64,000 nucleotides of DNA, from positions 3,534,001 to 3,598,000 of the forward strand of contig NC_019892.1 in the NCBI RefSeq assembly GCF_000242455.2. Reading direction: 5' to 3'. The stretch is from Singulisphaera acidiphila DSM 18658 (lineage in GTDB: Bacteria > Planctomycetota > Planctomycetia > Isosphaerales > Isosphaeraceae). The notes below the pieces were generated by a model. That model saw nothing but the letters and a program-made list of their open reading frames with translations, had not been told where the DNA came from and searched no databases. The position numbers and the translations under genes are program-made. Of the stretch, positions 57,401 through 64,000 are shown piece after piece (within the stretch, counting starts at the first letter, position 1; the number at the start of each line of letters is the position of its first letter).

Positions 57401-57861
57401 TGGCCGACCCGGAACATCCAACGATTGCCACGGCAGCTCCGGACCGATCGGCGCACCTGGTCAGCAAGCGTCTGGTAGGTAATCCGCTCGTAGGCCTGCG
57501 CCAAGGCACTGGCAATCGCTCCATTGGGCCCTTCGCAATCCATCGACCCACGGAACGAGGCGATCGCCTGTTCGAACCGGCGTTCCATCAGGTCCTTGAA
57601 CCCTTCGAACGGGATCGAGCCCGTCTCGCGCAGGCCCACACCGTCCTGGAGCGCGTAGCGATAGATCGCATGGAGAAACATCGAGGCGCGAACCCGTTCG
57701 TACAGGTTCTCGGCCGACTGGCGGAACGTTTCCAGATCCTCGCAAGCGCGGAGGATCTCTTCGGTCGAGGCCCCTGCGATCAGGTCGCGGACCGAGCGAT
57801 TGCGGACGCTCGGGTCAGGGCTCGTAACGGTGTCGATCAGGAGGGATCCGCGAAGAGTCAT
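54496..57861 (-). CDS. Fusion: GHMP-type sugar kinase-like + UDP-sugar pyrophosphorylase-like protein
   Basis: The start ATG 57861 lies 13 bases after galU and behind AAGGCGG. In 1121 residues the N-terminal ~650 residues resemble a GHMP kinase: RTPVRLDLSHSAWSDIFFLG (about 182-201) for the substrate region, DIPKGSRLAVSTNLLASLISLL for the P-loop, and MLGGMSGGGMGFFVAPH for motif 3. The C-terminal ~370 residues carry VVTLAAGVGSRWTTG, VKAINPFVMLAGRHRSFLELHL, and VHNIDTLGVDLDPTALG, the UTP-glucose-1-P uridylyltransferase (UDPGP) fold. Together they suggest phosphorylation of a sugar at C1 then NDP transfer, like the fucose enzyme FKP in reverse order. The sugar is unknown. Confidence 0.85.
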   Translation of the reverse strand: MTLRGSLLIDTVTSPDPSVRNRSVRDLIAGASTEEILRACEDLETFRQSAENLYERVRASMFLHAIYRYALQDGVGLRETGSIPFEGFKDLMERRFEQAIASFRGSMDCEGPNGAIASALAQAYERITYQTLADQVRRSVRSCRGNRWMFRVGQADEQPLRLHPRLLERGSDQSLFPILVERTPVRLDLSHSAWSDIFFLGMDYPEGARVLNISVDLGVHGRDEHPRPPIETYVRAIPEPLLRLTSIDLNACKDVTTLDELFNFGNDYLGLIKAGVIASGLVPPSFEGTANRLDELLGHVVRPGYGLEVVSKVNDIPKGSRLAVSTNLLASLISLLMRATGQTRSLTGSLEPEEARVVVARAILGEWLGGSGGGWQDSGGTFPGVKVIHGVAASESDPEKGVSRGRLLPEYELLDGRVGDSALTQFQEALAESLVLVHGGMAQNVGPILNMVTEKYLLRSGEEWEARQEALEIFEAIVQAVKRADVQAVGALTTRNWEGPLKRIIPWVSNQFTETIIREAKEALGDDFWGFLMLGGMSGGGMGFFVAPHRQASFRGEIAAIMARAKAALDDAMPFAMEPVVYGFRVNPFGTFAELQCGKAAMMPSRYYTLQVPRMIAEGTEALDPLRMSDVDHFANKSRDTGELLRVFRTMINNLFPVTHAAADPTSTSWNQDSDRIRSENGFDPVQHAQLREDLQRGRIGLALNRLPVATDIRDVEDSDLLFARAELTAPEVIRNGVNAIRRGEVAVVTLAAGVGSRWTTGAGVVKAINPFVMLAGRHRSFLELHLAKTRKAQQRFEVTVPHVVTTSYLTHAAIERHLNRSSNYGHDGPVYLSRGQSIGQRLIPMDRDLSFLWEEGAHETLDENKQKVRDASRRAILDWARGRGEGTDYVDNVPIQRFNPPGHFYEVPNLLRNGVLARLIAEHPNLNWLMVHNIDTLGVDLDPTALGLAIESRATLGFEVIARRIDDRGGGLARVGGRLRLLEGLAQPREDTEFALRYYSTNTSWVHVDALLEAFQLTRSDLSSNPAKVAAAVRAMAARLPTYVTIKDVKRRWGHGQEDVFPVAQFEKLWGDMTSLPDLPCSFLAVDRQRGQQLKDTAQLDGWENDGSREYVQSICDFGS

Positions 57862-57874
57862 GAGCCGCCTTAAC

Positions 57875-58846
57875 TCAAAGCGCCAGGTCCGAAGCCCCAT
57901 GGTTCTGTTCGATCCGCACGATCGACTCGAGCAGACCGGCAAGCATCCGCTCTCGGTCCGCGCCCGCAAGCGCCAGGGCAATCTGCGCTTCGACGAACCC
58001 GAACTTCACCCCAAGGTTGTATCGCGACCCCCGCGTCTCGAGCGCCAGGTATTTCTCCCGACGCGCGAGTTCGTTCAGGGCCGTGGTCAATTGAATCTGC
58101 CCTTGCTCCCGCGCATCGGTCCTGACGAGATGATCGAGCAGGTCGAAGACCGCCGGCGTCAACACGTGGATTCCAAAGAAACAGAGGTAGTGCCCCGCGC
58201 GGAGGCCGGGCACTTGAAGCTTCAACTCGGCCAGCGTCGGGTTCGGCTTCTCGATGATCTCATCGATCGCGTAGACGGTCGGCAGGTCGTGCCGCCGCTT
58301 CCCGGTGAGCGTGCCGTACTGGTGGATCAGGTGTTCGCGAGTCGCCTGCACCCCAGAGACGGAACACCCCTCGTCCGCGACCAGGTCGATCAACTGGCGG
58401 GCGCAGCGCCTCGTCTCACTCGAGATATAGAGGTGGTCACCCAGGAGCAAGAGAAAGGGAGCGCCGGCGACGAACTCGCGGGCGCACCAGACCGCGTGGC
58501 CGTATCCCTGAGGCTCGGGCTGAACGGCAAACCGAAGCCGGTGCTCCAGGTCGTCGAGCCGGCGGGCTTGTTCCTCGGCCCACTCGAAACCACGGAACGA
58601 CGACCGCAGGTTCTGTGCGTAATTTCGGAAATGGCTCCGGTAGACCGACTCGTCGCCCGGAGCGCTGACGATGCAGATCTCCTCGATTCCACTCTCGATC
58701 GCCTCTTCGGCGATGATCTGGAGAATCGGCTTGGTCAGACCGTCACGATCGACCAGCGGCAGCATCGCTTTTTGCACTGTGTCGGAGGCCGGATACTGCC
58801 GGGCTCCCCGGCCGGCCGCCGTGATGACCGCCTTGGTGATCTGCAC
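57875..58846 (-). CDS. galU: UTP-glucose-1-phosphate uridylyltransferase
   Basis: The 323-residue protein has the GalU pattern: AVITAAGRGARQYPASDTVQKAMLPLVD near the start, LKPILQIIAEEAIESGIEEICIV-like region, LLLLGDHLYIS (metal-binding Asp), EKPNPTLAELKL and YNLGVKFGFVEAQI. The usual FPATKA is QYPASD...KAMLP. It makes UDP-glucose for glycans. The GTG start at 58846 follows GAGG by ten bases. Upstream of it lies the tRNA region; downstream is the kinase/pyrophosphorylase fusion, likely co-transcribed. Confidence 0.88.
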   Translation of the reverse strand: MQITKAVITAAGRGARQYPASDTVQKAMLPLVDRDGLTKPILQIIAEEAIESGIEEICIVSAPGDESVYRSHFRNYAQNLRSSFRGFEWAEEQARRLDDLEHRLRFAVQPEPQGYGHAVWCAREFVAGAPFLLLLGDHLYISSETRRCARQLIDLVADEGCSVSGVQATREHLIHQYGTLTGKRRHDLPTVYAIDEIIEKPNPTLAELKLQVPGLRAGHYLCFFGIHVLTPAVFDLLDHLVRTDAREQGQIQLTTALNELARREKYLALETRGSRYNLGVKFGFVEAQIALALAGADRERMLAGLLESIVRIEQNHGASDLAL

Positions 58847-58996
58847 GTCGGGTGATCCTCATTCGTCCATACCTGAGCAAAAAAGGCTTTCGCCTCGAGC
58901 CCAGTTGGCTGGGGCAATTCAATGGGTTGGCTGCTTCTCCGATCGGGGAGGAGTGCAAGCCTAACGGCCATTTCGCGGACCGGCAACCCCTCTCTC

Positions 58997-59026
58997 TTGA
59001 CAACCCCCCCCCTTCGCCCGTAAGAT
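58997..59026 (+). promoter_or_regulatory. Sigma70-type promoter of the first tRNA-Asp
   Basis: TTGACA (58997-59002) and TAAGAT (59021-59026) are separated by 18 bases, and the tRNA begins 20 bases later. The spacer contains nine consecutive C (59004-59012), which is unusual. Confidence 0.75.
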
Positions 59027-59046
59027 CATTTCCTCAACGCGACGTT

Positions 59047-59120
59047 GGGGATGTAGCTCAATTGGTTAGAGCACCGGCCTGTCACGCCGGAGGTTGCGGG
59101 TTCGAGCCCCGTCATCCTCG
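59047..59120 (+). tRNA. tRNA-Asp (GTC), copy 1
   Basis: The 74-base cloverleaf is complete: acceptor GGGGATG with CATCCTC (one G-U pair), D-arm GCTC...GAGC, anticodon stem CCGGC/GCCGG with loop CTGTCAC giving GTC at 59081-59083, and T-arm with GTTCGAG. The discriminator is G and CCA is not encoded. Confidence 0.97.
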
Positions 59121-59130
59121 CTGAAGCGGA

Positions 59131-59153
59131 AAGCCCCTGAAGGCCAGGGGCTT
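59131..59153 (+). terminator. Hairpin after tRNA-Asp copy 1
   Basis: AAGCCCCTG pairs perfectly with CAGGGGCTT around a five-base loop, ten bases after the tRNA. The sequence after it is moderately T-rich. Confidence 0.65.
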
Positions 59154-59213
59154 CGTTAGTTTCCAGGACCTTTGTCGCTGCAGATTTACTCCTCAAGTAC
59201 GAGGATTTGAGTT

Positions 59214-59287
59214 GGGGATGTAGCTCAATTGGTTAGAGCACCGGCCTGTCACGCCGGAGGTTGCGGGTTCGAGCCCCGTCATCCTCG
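59214..59287 (+). tRNA. tRNA-Asp (GTC), copy 2
   Basis: The 74 bases are identical to copy 1, including the anticodon GTC and the lack of encoded CCA. No promoter as good as the one before copy 1 was found in the 93 bases between copies, so it may be read through from copy 1 or have a weak promoter. Confidence 0.97.
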
Positions 59288-59301
59288 TTACGTTAGCGAA
59301 G

Positions 59302-59325
59302 GAGCCCCTGGGAAGCCAGGGGCTC
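59302..59325 (+). terminator. Hairpin after tRNA-Asp copy 2
   Basis: GAGCCCCTGG and CCAGGGGCTC form a perfect 10-bp stem with a four-base loop, followed by CTGTCGTTTC-like sequence. The core resembles the hairpin after copy 1, suggesting duplication of tRNA plus terminator as a unit. Confidence 0.7.
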
Positions 59326-59564
59326 TGTCGTTTCGAAGACCTACCTCAAGCCTCTCCTGCTTCTTTGCGGATTTCTTCCGTGGGCAGGGACGAAACTTCG
59401 TCCAACATTTGGACTAGCCCTGGTGCTAGAATCCTCGAGGTTCGAGAACTCGGTTGTCCCTATTGGGGCGTGCGCAGTTCCCCTTGATGGCCGCGTTGTG
59501 ATTTGGATCTCAAGCGACCGCCAGGCCGAGGTCGGCCACATGTCTTTGGAGGTGTCGATCAGCC

Positions 59565-59861
59565 ATGTCGAATCAGGGCGAGCATATCGATGAGACGTTT
59601 ACCGGGGAAACGATCGTCCTCGACGGCAAGGCCTATAGGGAATGCGCCTTCGTCCAGTGCACCTTGGTCTTCCGTGGAGAGGCGCCGTTTACCATGACGG
59701 GAAACATGGTGGACGCGACATGCCGATGGCAGTTTGAAGGGGCCGCTGCCCTGACGGCAGCGGCGATGAAGAGCATCTATCACGGATTTGGAGAGGAAGG
59801 AAAAAAACTCATCCAGTCCACACTCGAGATCACACCGAGCTCGGCCTCGTCAAGCGGTTAA
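59565..59861 (+). CDS. Small conserved-looking protein of unknown function
   Basis: The 98-residue protein starts at ATG 59565 after GGAGGTG further upstream. It has regular short beta-strand-like segments (ETFTGETIVLDGKAYRECAF, TLVFRGEAPFTMTGNMVD) followed by a helical C terminus (AAAMKSIYHGFGEEGKKLIQSTL). The pattern resembles small single-domain proteins seen in many proteobacterial and planctomycete genomes. No function can be assigned. Confidence 0.6.
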   Translation: MSNQGEHIDETFTGETIVLDGKAYRECAFVQCTLVFRGEAPFTMTGNMVDATCRWQFEGAAALTAAAMKSIYHGFGEEGKKLIQSTLEITPSSASSSG

Positions 59862-60055
59862 CGCTCGGGTGTCGCACAAAAAAATCATGGGACAGCCGCC
59901 CGGTCTCATCACGCCTAGGCCTCATTCGACGGTCACGGATCGAGCGGCTTCGCGGATCCGATCACCCAGGACGTCAGAGTCCTCGCTCGGTCAGTCGGGC
60001 CGCCGTCGTCATGATATTCCTTCCACGGGCGGATCGTCCCAACGACCGCTCTTAT
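59862..60055. other. Short intergenic stretch, nothing recognised
   Basis: No gene, RNA or repeat was recognised in about 190 bases. Confidence 0.4.
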
Positions 60056-60277
60056 CTAGTTGGCCCGCACTTCGGTTTCTGCGTAATTCCCTTGTTTTAT
60101 GGAATCGTGAAACCACCAAACAATTCGCTCCAGATCGGCGATACGACCGTCCCTTAAGGCAGCGCGGCAAGCGAGTAGAATGGAGGCCATTGCAGCAGAC
60201 TCAAACGTCTCTAACGGGATCAGGTCCTCAATAAGGGTATCGACTCGTCCTTCCGTACCCTGAAAATCTTCGTTCAT
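60056..60277 (-). CDS. Very small hypothetical protein
   Basis: A 73-residue frame begins at ATG 60277. It is acidic and rich in Leu, Ala and Arg, with a helical run (FESAAMASILLACRAALRDGRIADLERIVWWFHDSI). No motif is recognised. Codon use differs from neighbouring long genes, and only weak ribosome binding sequence is present, so it could be spurious. Confidence 0.35.
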   Translation of the reverse strand: MNEDFQGTEGRVDTLIEDLIPLETFESAAMASILLACRAALRDGRIADLERIVWWFHDSIKQGNYAETEVRAN

Positions 60278-61104
60278 AGTAAGCCTACTCTCTTCCGTTA
60301 GGACGCCAGAATAGCGATTACGGATTCTCACGGAACGCCCCGTCCCGCTATTCTTCCTCTAATCAAGTTGCAGTTCGTACCGCGATCCGGGCAAGAAAAA
60401 AACGGCATTTCTCGCGATCCGCGACTCCCCGAAGGATCTCAACAGCTTTATCTGGCAGGCGGTGGAGATCTCCGGAAGAGCACAAGCCGGCACACAGAAT
60501 TACGCAACCTTTTTAATCCAAAAGGTTTCCGCACCCGACGAAAATCGGACCAAGGGCCGAAAGAGGACTTCAAAGGCCGGTTGGATCCCGCAAATCCGAG
60601 TTGGAAACCGAGGAAACAATTCTCGAGCAGACGACCGCCACCCACCTCGCATCCTGTCCACTCCAGGGGGTTCGCCGATCAGCCGCGTCTAACTAAACAC
60701 TATCTTCGATTAAACGTTCATCTTGCTCAACACAACAATCACCCTGAACCGAACTCCGCACCGCGGCAAGCGCCGATGGCGGGTCGATCGACGCATCGAA
60801 ATGCTCATGATTCATTAACGCTGTCTGCTTCCCGTGCCGATCGAGATGAAACACCTTCAGGTGCAATCCTGCACTTTCGAGGGGGTTACCAAGGATGAGT
60901 TGCGAGTGCCCGTAGCTTGGTTCAAGGATGACGACAGATGTCTCACCCCATCGACTCTTGGATCGGATTGGGTTCGACGTTACCACCCAGCTTCGAGCCC
61001 TGGTCATCGCGTTTTCGGTTCCCGAACGTGCTCGCATACTCACATTTCAATAAAGCCAGCCGAGCGGCGATGACCAGGAGAACCCTCTCCTCAGGAGCAG
61101 GGCG
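60278..61104. other. Low-content region with a distant 12-bp inverted repeat
   Basis: More than 800 bases lack a supportable gene; composition is less GC-rich than in flanking genes. One minus-strand open frame (60693-61043, 116 residues) looks partly protein-like but has no recognised family. CCTGGTCATCGC (60999-61010) and its exact reverse complement (61067-61078) lie 56 bases apart, just before the next gene. Confidence 0.4.
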
Positions 61105-62265
61105 ATGAGGGAGACGGCGGGCGAAAGTCGGGGCGAGGTCCGAGGCAGCCGGTGTCCTCGGGGCTTCTTGGGAATGCTTGGCCTGCTGCTGGCGATCGAG
61201 CTCTTCTTCTCGCGCGCATCGCTCGACCTCGCCCGGCCCGAATACTGGTTGTGGTATGCCACGGGCCGATCGGCCCGCCACGAGACGAAGAATGCCGAGA
61301 TCCTCTGCCTGGGCACGAGCCAGACGTCGTATGGCGTTGTCCCCCAAGTGCTCGAAGAGCGGCTCGGTCGGCGGACCTACAACCTAGCTATGTGCAGCTC
61401 GCCGCCTCAGGCCGACTACTACCTGCTCAAGCGTGCCCTCGACTCAGGTGCGAAACCAAAGGCCCTGGTGCTCGACCTCCACCCGCACTTGATGAAGAAC
61501 GACTACTGGGGCTGCATCCGGTTCTTCCCCAACTTACTTTCGGCGAGCGAGTCGATCGACATGGGCTGGACCGCGAGCGACCCCGACTTCACGACAGAGG
61601 TCCTCCTGGCCAAAGCGTTCCCCTCGATCAACAACCGTTTCGACATCCGCAACGCAATCATGGCAACGCTTGACGGCAAGCCCTGCTCGATGAGAAAGCC
61701 AACCCTGACGAGCCTCTGGAACCGGGTGAACAACCAAGGAGCGATGATCCTCGCTCCCGGGACCGAGACCACGCCGCCGCGTGCTCTCACACCGACCGAC
61801 CATGAGTGGCTCGCGCCACCAGCGTGGAAACACGAGCACATCAACACGCTTTATGTTCGGCGTCTGCTCAAACTCGCGGCCGCGAACGACATCACGGTCT
61901 TCCTGCTGCTCCCCCCTCTCGACGCGCGACTTCAGCAACTCCGTGAGGAAAAAGGGCTGGCCTCCTCCTTCGAGGCGTTCGCACGGGGCCTGCAAGCTCA
62001 TCACTCCAACCTGGTCGTGGTGGATGGATCGCACTCGGGATACCCGGCCTCCGCCTTCGCGGACGCGATGCACGTCAGCCGAACCGGGGCGATCTCCATG
62101 ACGTGCGACCTGGGGGAAATCCTCCGACCTTACCTGGAAGGCAACCCTCGTCCTTCCTCGCGTTGGTTCGCGCTCCCCCCTTATCGTGAACAAAAGAGTC
62201 ATGCCATGATCGTCAATATCGCGGAAGTCAAAGAGACCAGCCTCCCCTGGAAAGTCACGCGCTAG
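61105..62265 (+). CDS. Membrane-anchored SGNH-hydrolase-like protein
   Basis: The 386-residue protein has one N-terminal membrane helix (FLGMLGLLLAIELFFS, about 21-36) and then an SGNH-like domain: ILCLGTSQTSYG (block I), LVLDLHPHLMKNDYW, and DAMHVSRTGA (DxxH block V). Such proteins often accompany membrane O-acyltransferases in exopolysaccharide acetylation, but no such gene is near. AGGAG precedes ATG 61105 by seven bases. The catalytic Ser and Asp-His pair are visible, so esterase or acetyltransferase activity is possible. Confidence 0.75.
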   Translation: MRETAGESRGEVRGSRCPRGFLGMLGLLLAIELFFSRASLDLARPEYWLWYATGRSARHETKNAEILCLGTSQTSYGVVPQVLEERLGRRTYNLAMCSSPPQADYYLLKRALDSGAKPKALVLDLHPHLMKNDYWGCIRFFPNLLSASESIDMGWTASDPDFTTEVLLAKAFPSINNRFDIRNAIMATLDGKPCSMRKPTLTSLWNRVNNQGAMILAPGTETTPPRALTPTDHEWLAPPAWKHEHINTLYVRRLLKLAAANDITVFLLLPPLDARLQQLREEKGLASSFEAFARGLQAHHSNLVVVDGSHSGYPASAFADAMHVSRTGAISMTCDLGEILRPYLEGNPRPSSRWFALPPYREQKSHAMIVNIAEVKETSLPWKVTR

Positions 62266-62492
62266 CGATCGGATGGGACGCGACCCAACGTAGGCGAACG
62301 AGCCAGCGAATCCGAGACACACTCAGGGCAAGCTCCTCCCGCTTGGCAGGCCCCGCTGCCAAGCATCTCGCCACCCCAACCGGTTTCGGGCCAGGCGGCC
62401 AGAATCGCCCTTGTCTTACAGCCCCTTTCCGGACATAATAGTGAACAAAACCACAGAACAAGGATAAGTAGGATGGAGAGGGGGAACGGCCA

Positions 62493-63152
62493 GTGATCTC
62501 GCAGATTCGAGGCATACTTCGCACGGTGGCCGAGGAAGAGCTGACATTGGCGGTGGACCCGATGGAGATCGAGGTCCTCATCCCCGAGTACACACGCAGG
62601 AAGATGCAGACGCACCTGGGAGAAATCGTCAGTCTCCACACCATCTTTTACATCGAGGGAAATGCGATGGGGGGGCGGATGACTCCCCGCCTCGTCGGCT
62701 TCCTCTCGGCGATCGACCGCGAGTTCTTCGAGATCTTCTGCTCGGTCGACGGGGTCGGGGTCCGCAAAGCGCTTCGGGCGATGGTCCGCCCGGTTCGCGA
62801 GCTCGCGCGAACGATCCAGGACCAGGATGTCAAGATGCTTTCAACTTACCCTGGGATCGGCGAGGCGACCGCCGAGCGGATCGTGGCCAAGCTCCGTCGC
62901 AAGGTCGGTAAGTTCACGCTCATTGTGGGGCAGGCTGCGGCGGTCGAAGGGACCGCGGTCGAATCCAACGGCGCCGCGGAAAACGTGGAACCTGACGTGA
63001 TCCGCGACACGTTCGCTGCGCTCCTCTCGGTCGGGCATAACGAGAGCGAAGCCCGGCGTGAAATCGACCGCGTCCTCACGGGCAAGAAGAAGTTCAAGAG
63101 TGTGGCCGACATGATCGACGCCATCTACCAGCAGCAGCGCCAGCCCGACTAA
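62493..63152 (+). CDS. ruvA: Holliday junction DNA helicase subunit RuvA
   Basis: The 219-residue protein starts at GTG 62493. It has the N-terminal OB-fold (ISQIRGILRTVAEEELTLAVDPMEIEVLIP), helix-hairpin-helix segments (MLSTYPGIGEATAERIVAKLRRKVGKF, about 112-140), an acidic/Ala linker, and the C-terminal RuvB-contacting domain (FAALLSVGHNESEARREIDRVL). RuvA tetramers bind Holliday junctions and recruit RuvB. ruvB follows after 53 bases; ruvC is not upstream. Confidence 0.95.
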   Translation: MISQIRGILRTVAEEELTLAVDPMEIEVLIPEYTRRKMQTHLGEIVSLHTIFYIEGNAMGGRMTPRLVGFLSAIDREFFEIFCSVDGVGVRKALRAMVRPVRELARTIQDQDVKMLSTYPGIGEATAERIVAKLRRKVGKFTLIVGQAAAVEGTAVESNGAAENVEPDVIRDTFAALLSVGHNESEARREIDRVLTGKKKFKSVADMIDAIYQQQRQPD

Positions 63153-63160
63153 CACCAGAG

Positions 63161-63176
63161 GGGGGTTCCGACCCCC
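63161..63176 (+). other. Intercistronic hairpin in ruvAB
   Basis: GGGGGT pairs with ACCCCC around a four-base loop between ruvA and ruvB. It lacks a T-tail and probably does not end transcription; it may affect message stability. Confidence 0.35.
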
Positions 63177-63205
63177 GCCGATCCACTGCCTGAAAGGATT
63201 GTCCG

Positions 63206-64000
63206 ATGCGCGAGCCGATCATCATGGGAGGACAGGGGGGGGAGGCTCCCGAACCGAACCGGAACACCAAACCGCAGCACCGTGAAGAAGGTCGGTCGGT
63301 CGATCAGATGGACGAGAAGCTCCGACCGCAAACCTTGGCCGAAGTCGTCGGCCAACGGAGCGTCGCCGAGCGGCTCTCCATCGCGCTCGAAGCCTCGAAG
63401 AAGCGAGGCGAACCCCTCCCCCACATCCTCTTCGATGGCCCCCCTGGGTTGGGGAAAACGACGTTCGCGACCGTCTTGCACAATGAGCTCGGGGTCGAGC
63501 TCAACATGACCAGCGGTCCCGCGCTGGACAAGAAGATGGACGTGATGCCCTACCTGACCAACGCGGTCGAAGGCTCGATCCTGTTCATCGACGAGATCCA
63601 TCGCCTCCCCAAAACGGTCGAGGAGTTCATTTATCCGGTGATGGAAGATTTCCGGGTGGATGTGGTCCTCGGCGAGGGGATCTCCGCGCGGACGATTAAC
63701 CTGCCCCTCAAGAAGTTCACGATCATCGGGGCGACGACGCGGAGCGGCATGCTCTCGGGTCCGTTGCGCGACCGCTTCCACATGCACGAACACCTGGAAT
63801 TTTACGACATCGACGACCTGGCGCGGATCGTCGCAATCAATGCCGATAAGCTGCGGACGACGATCACTCCGGACGCCGCCTGGGAGCTGGCCCGGCGGAG
63901 TCGAGGCACCCCTCGTCTCGCCAATGCCCGCCTGCGTTGGGTGCGGGACTACGCGACGGCCCGAGCCGACGGACACATCGTGCTCTCCATCGCACGCGAC
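63206..64000 (+). CDS. ruvB: Holliday junction DNA helicase subunit RuvB (3' end outside window)
   Basis: The frame starts at ATG 63206, seven bases after AAAGGA, and runs open off the right edge, so about 265 residues are visible. The first ~33 residues are a polar extension and include a run of eight G (63235-63242). The RuvB core begins near MDEKLRPQTLAEVVGQ, with Walker A GPPGLGKTT, Walker B ILFIDEIHRL, YPVMEDFRVD, sensor 1 IIGATTRSG and Arg-finger region GPLRDRF. It drives branch migration with RuvA. ATG 63224 and ATG 63308 are other possible starts. Confidence 0.96.
   Translation, partial: MREPIIMGGQGGEAPEPNRNTKPQHREEGRSVDQMDEKLRPQTLAEVVGQRSVAERLSIALEASKKRGEPLPHILFDGPPGLGKTTFATVLHNELGVELNMTSGPALDKKMDVMPYLTNAVEGSILFIDEIHRLPKTVEEFIYPVMEDFRVDVVLGEGISARTINLPLKKFTIIGATTRSGMLSGPLRDRFHMHEHLEFYDIDDLARIVAINADKLRTTITPDAAWELARRSRGTPRLANARLRWVRDYATARADGHIVLSIARD

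Noticed and set aside
59229..59417. Open frame translating the tRNA-Asp region (VRAPACHAGGCGFEPRHPR)
   Set aside because: This peptide is a well-known artefact of reading a tRNA-Asp gene; both copies give it.
60368..60898. 176-codon + strand frame
   Set aside because: Product is rich in Arg/Pro/Ser/His with no secondary-structure pattern or ribosome binding site.
60693..61043. 116-codon minus-strand frame
   Set aside because: Parts look protein-like, but there is no recognisable family, start or context; left as unassigned.

Overview
The window is about 64 kb of GC-rich chromosome from a planctomycete, most likely of the Isosphaeraceae/Gemmataceae type. The evidence is three cytochrome-like DUF1549/DUF1553 (PSCyt/PSD1) genes each followed by a DUF1501 gene, a DUF1559 prepilin-like protein ending in an H-X9-DG motif, a Ser/Thr kinase with WD40 blades and 'DLG' in place of DFG, many Tat-type leaders, and loosely packed genes. 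The lineage is inferred from gene content only. No insertion sequence, prophage, CRISPR array or replication origin was recognised.

Layout. 0-9.3 kb (+): the 3' part of an exported PHP-like protein, then module 1 (PSD1 protein, DUF1501 protein, PPC-domain protein) and an alpha/beta hydrolase. 9.3-13.6 kb: a small monooxygenase (-), an ABC-2 permease (+), an HU-like protein with an Ala/Lys/Pro tail (+), and an acyl carrier protein with a lysophospholipid-type acyltransferase (-). 14.2-15.1 kb: a higBA toxin-antitoxin pair with a promoter and overlapping palindrome. 15.1-18.3 kb (-): a MazG-like pyrophosphohydrolase, treZ and pdxH. 19.1-25.6 kb (+): a membrane pseudokinase, a GH1 glucosidase, two Tat-exported sugar enzymes (Gfo/Idh/MocA oxidoreductase and xylose-isomerase-like protein) and a receiver-like protein without its phospho-acceptor. 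25.8-29.9 kb (+): a thioesterase II translationally coupled to a phosphopantetheinyl transferase, then a serine hydrolase fused to a VanX-type dipeptidase. 30-40.1 kb (-): PSD1/DUF1501 modules 2 and 3, with a toroid protein after module 2. 40.7-45.4 kb: a coiled-coil protein with a degenerate retropepsin domain (+), facing a kinase-WD40 protein (-).

45.8-51.6 kb (+) is the most coherent pathway: a sodium:solute symporter, a beta-lactamase-family/NamZ fusion, MurQ and a BadF-type sugar kinase. Together they can be read as a PTS-independent route that frees N-acetylmuramic acid from murein outside the cytoplasm, imports it, phosphorylates it and splits off D-lactate. The genes are tightly packed, with a start directly after a stop and an ATGA overlap. 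51.8-54.4 kb holds an uncharacterised exported protein, a tiny putative lipoprotein and a DUF1559 protein. 54.5-58.8 kb (-) has galU followed by a 1121-residue GHMP-kinase/UDP-sugar pyrophosphorylase fusion. 59.0-59.3 kb has two identical tRNA-Asp(GTC) genes, each followed by a hairpin; the first has a clear sigma70-type promoter whose spacer contains nine consecutive C. 59.5-62.3 kb carries small unknown genes and an SGNH-like membrane-anchored protein. The window ends with ruvA and the 5' part of ruvB, which runs off the right edge.

Recurring themes are proteins with recognisable folds but lost catalytic residues (pseudokinase, receiver without Asp, retropepsin without DTG, acyltransferase without the acidic residue of its HX4D/E motif) and fusions of serine hydrolases to murein-degrading enzymes.
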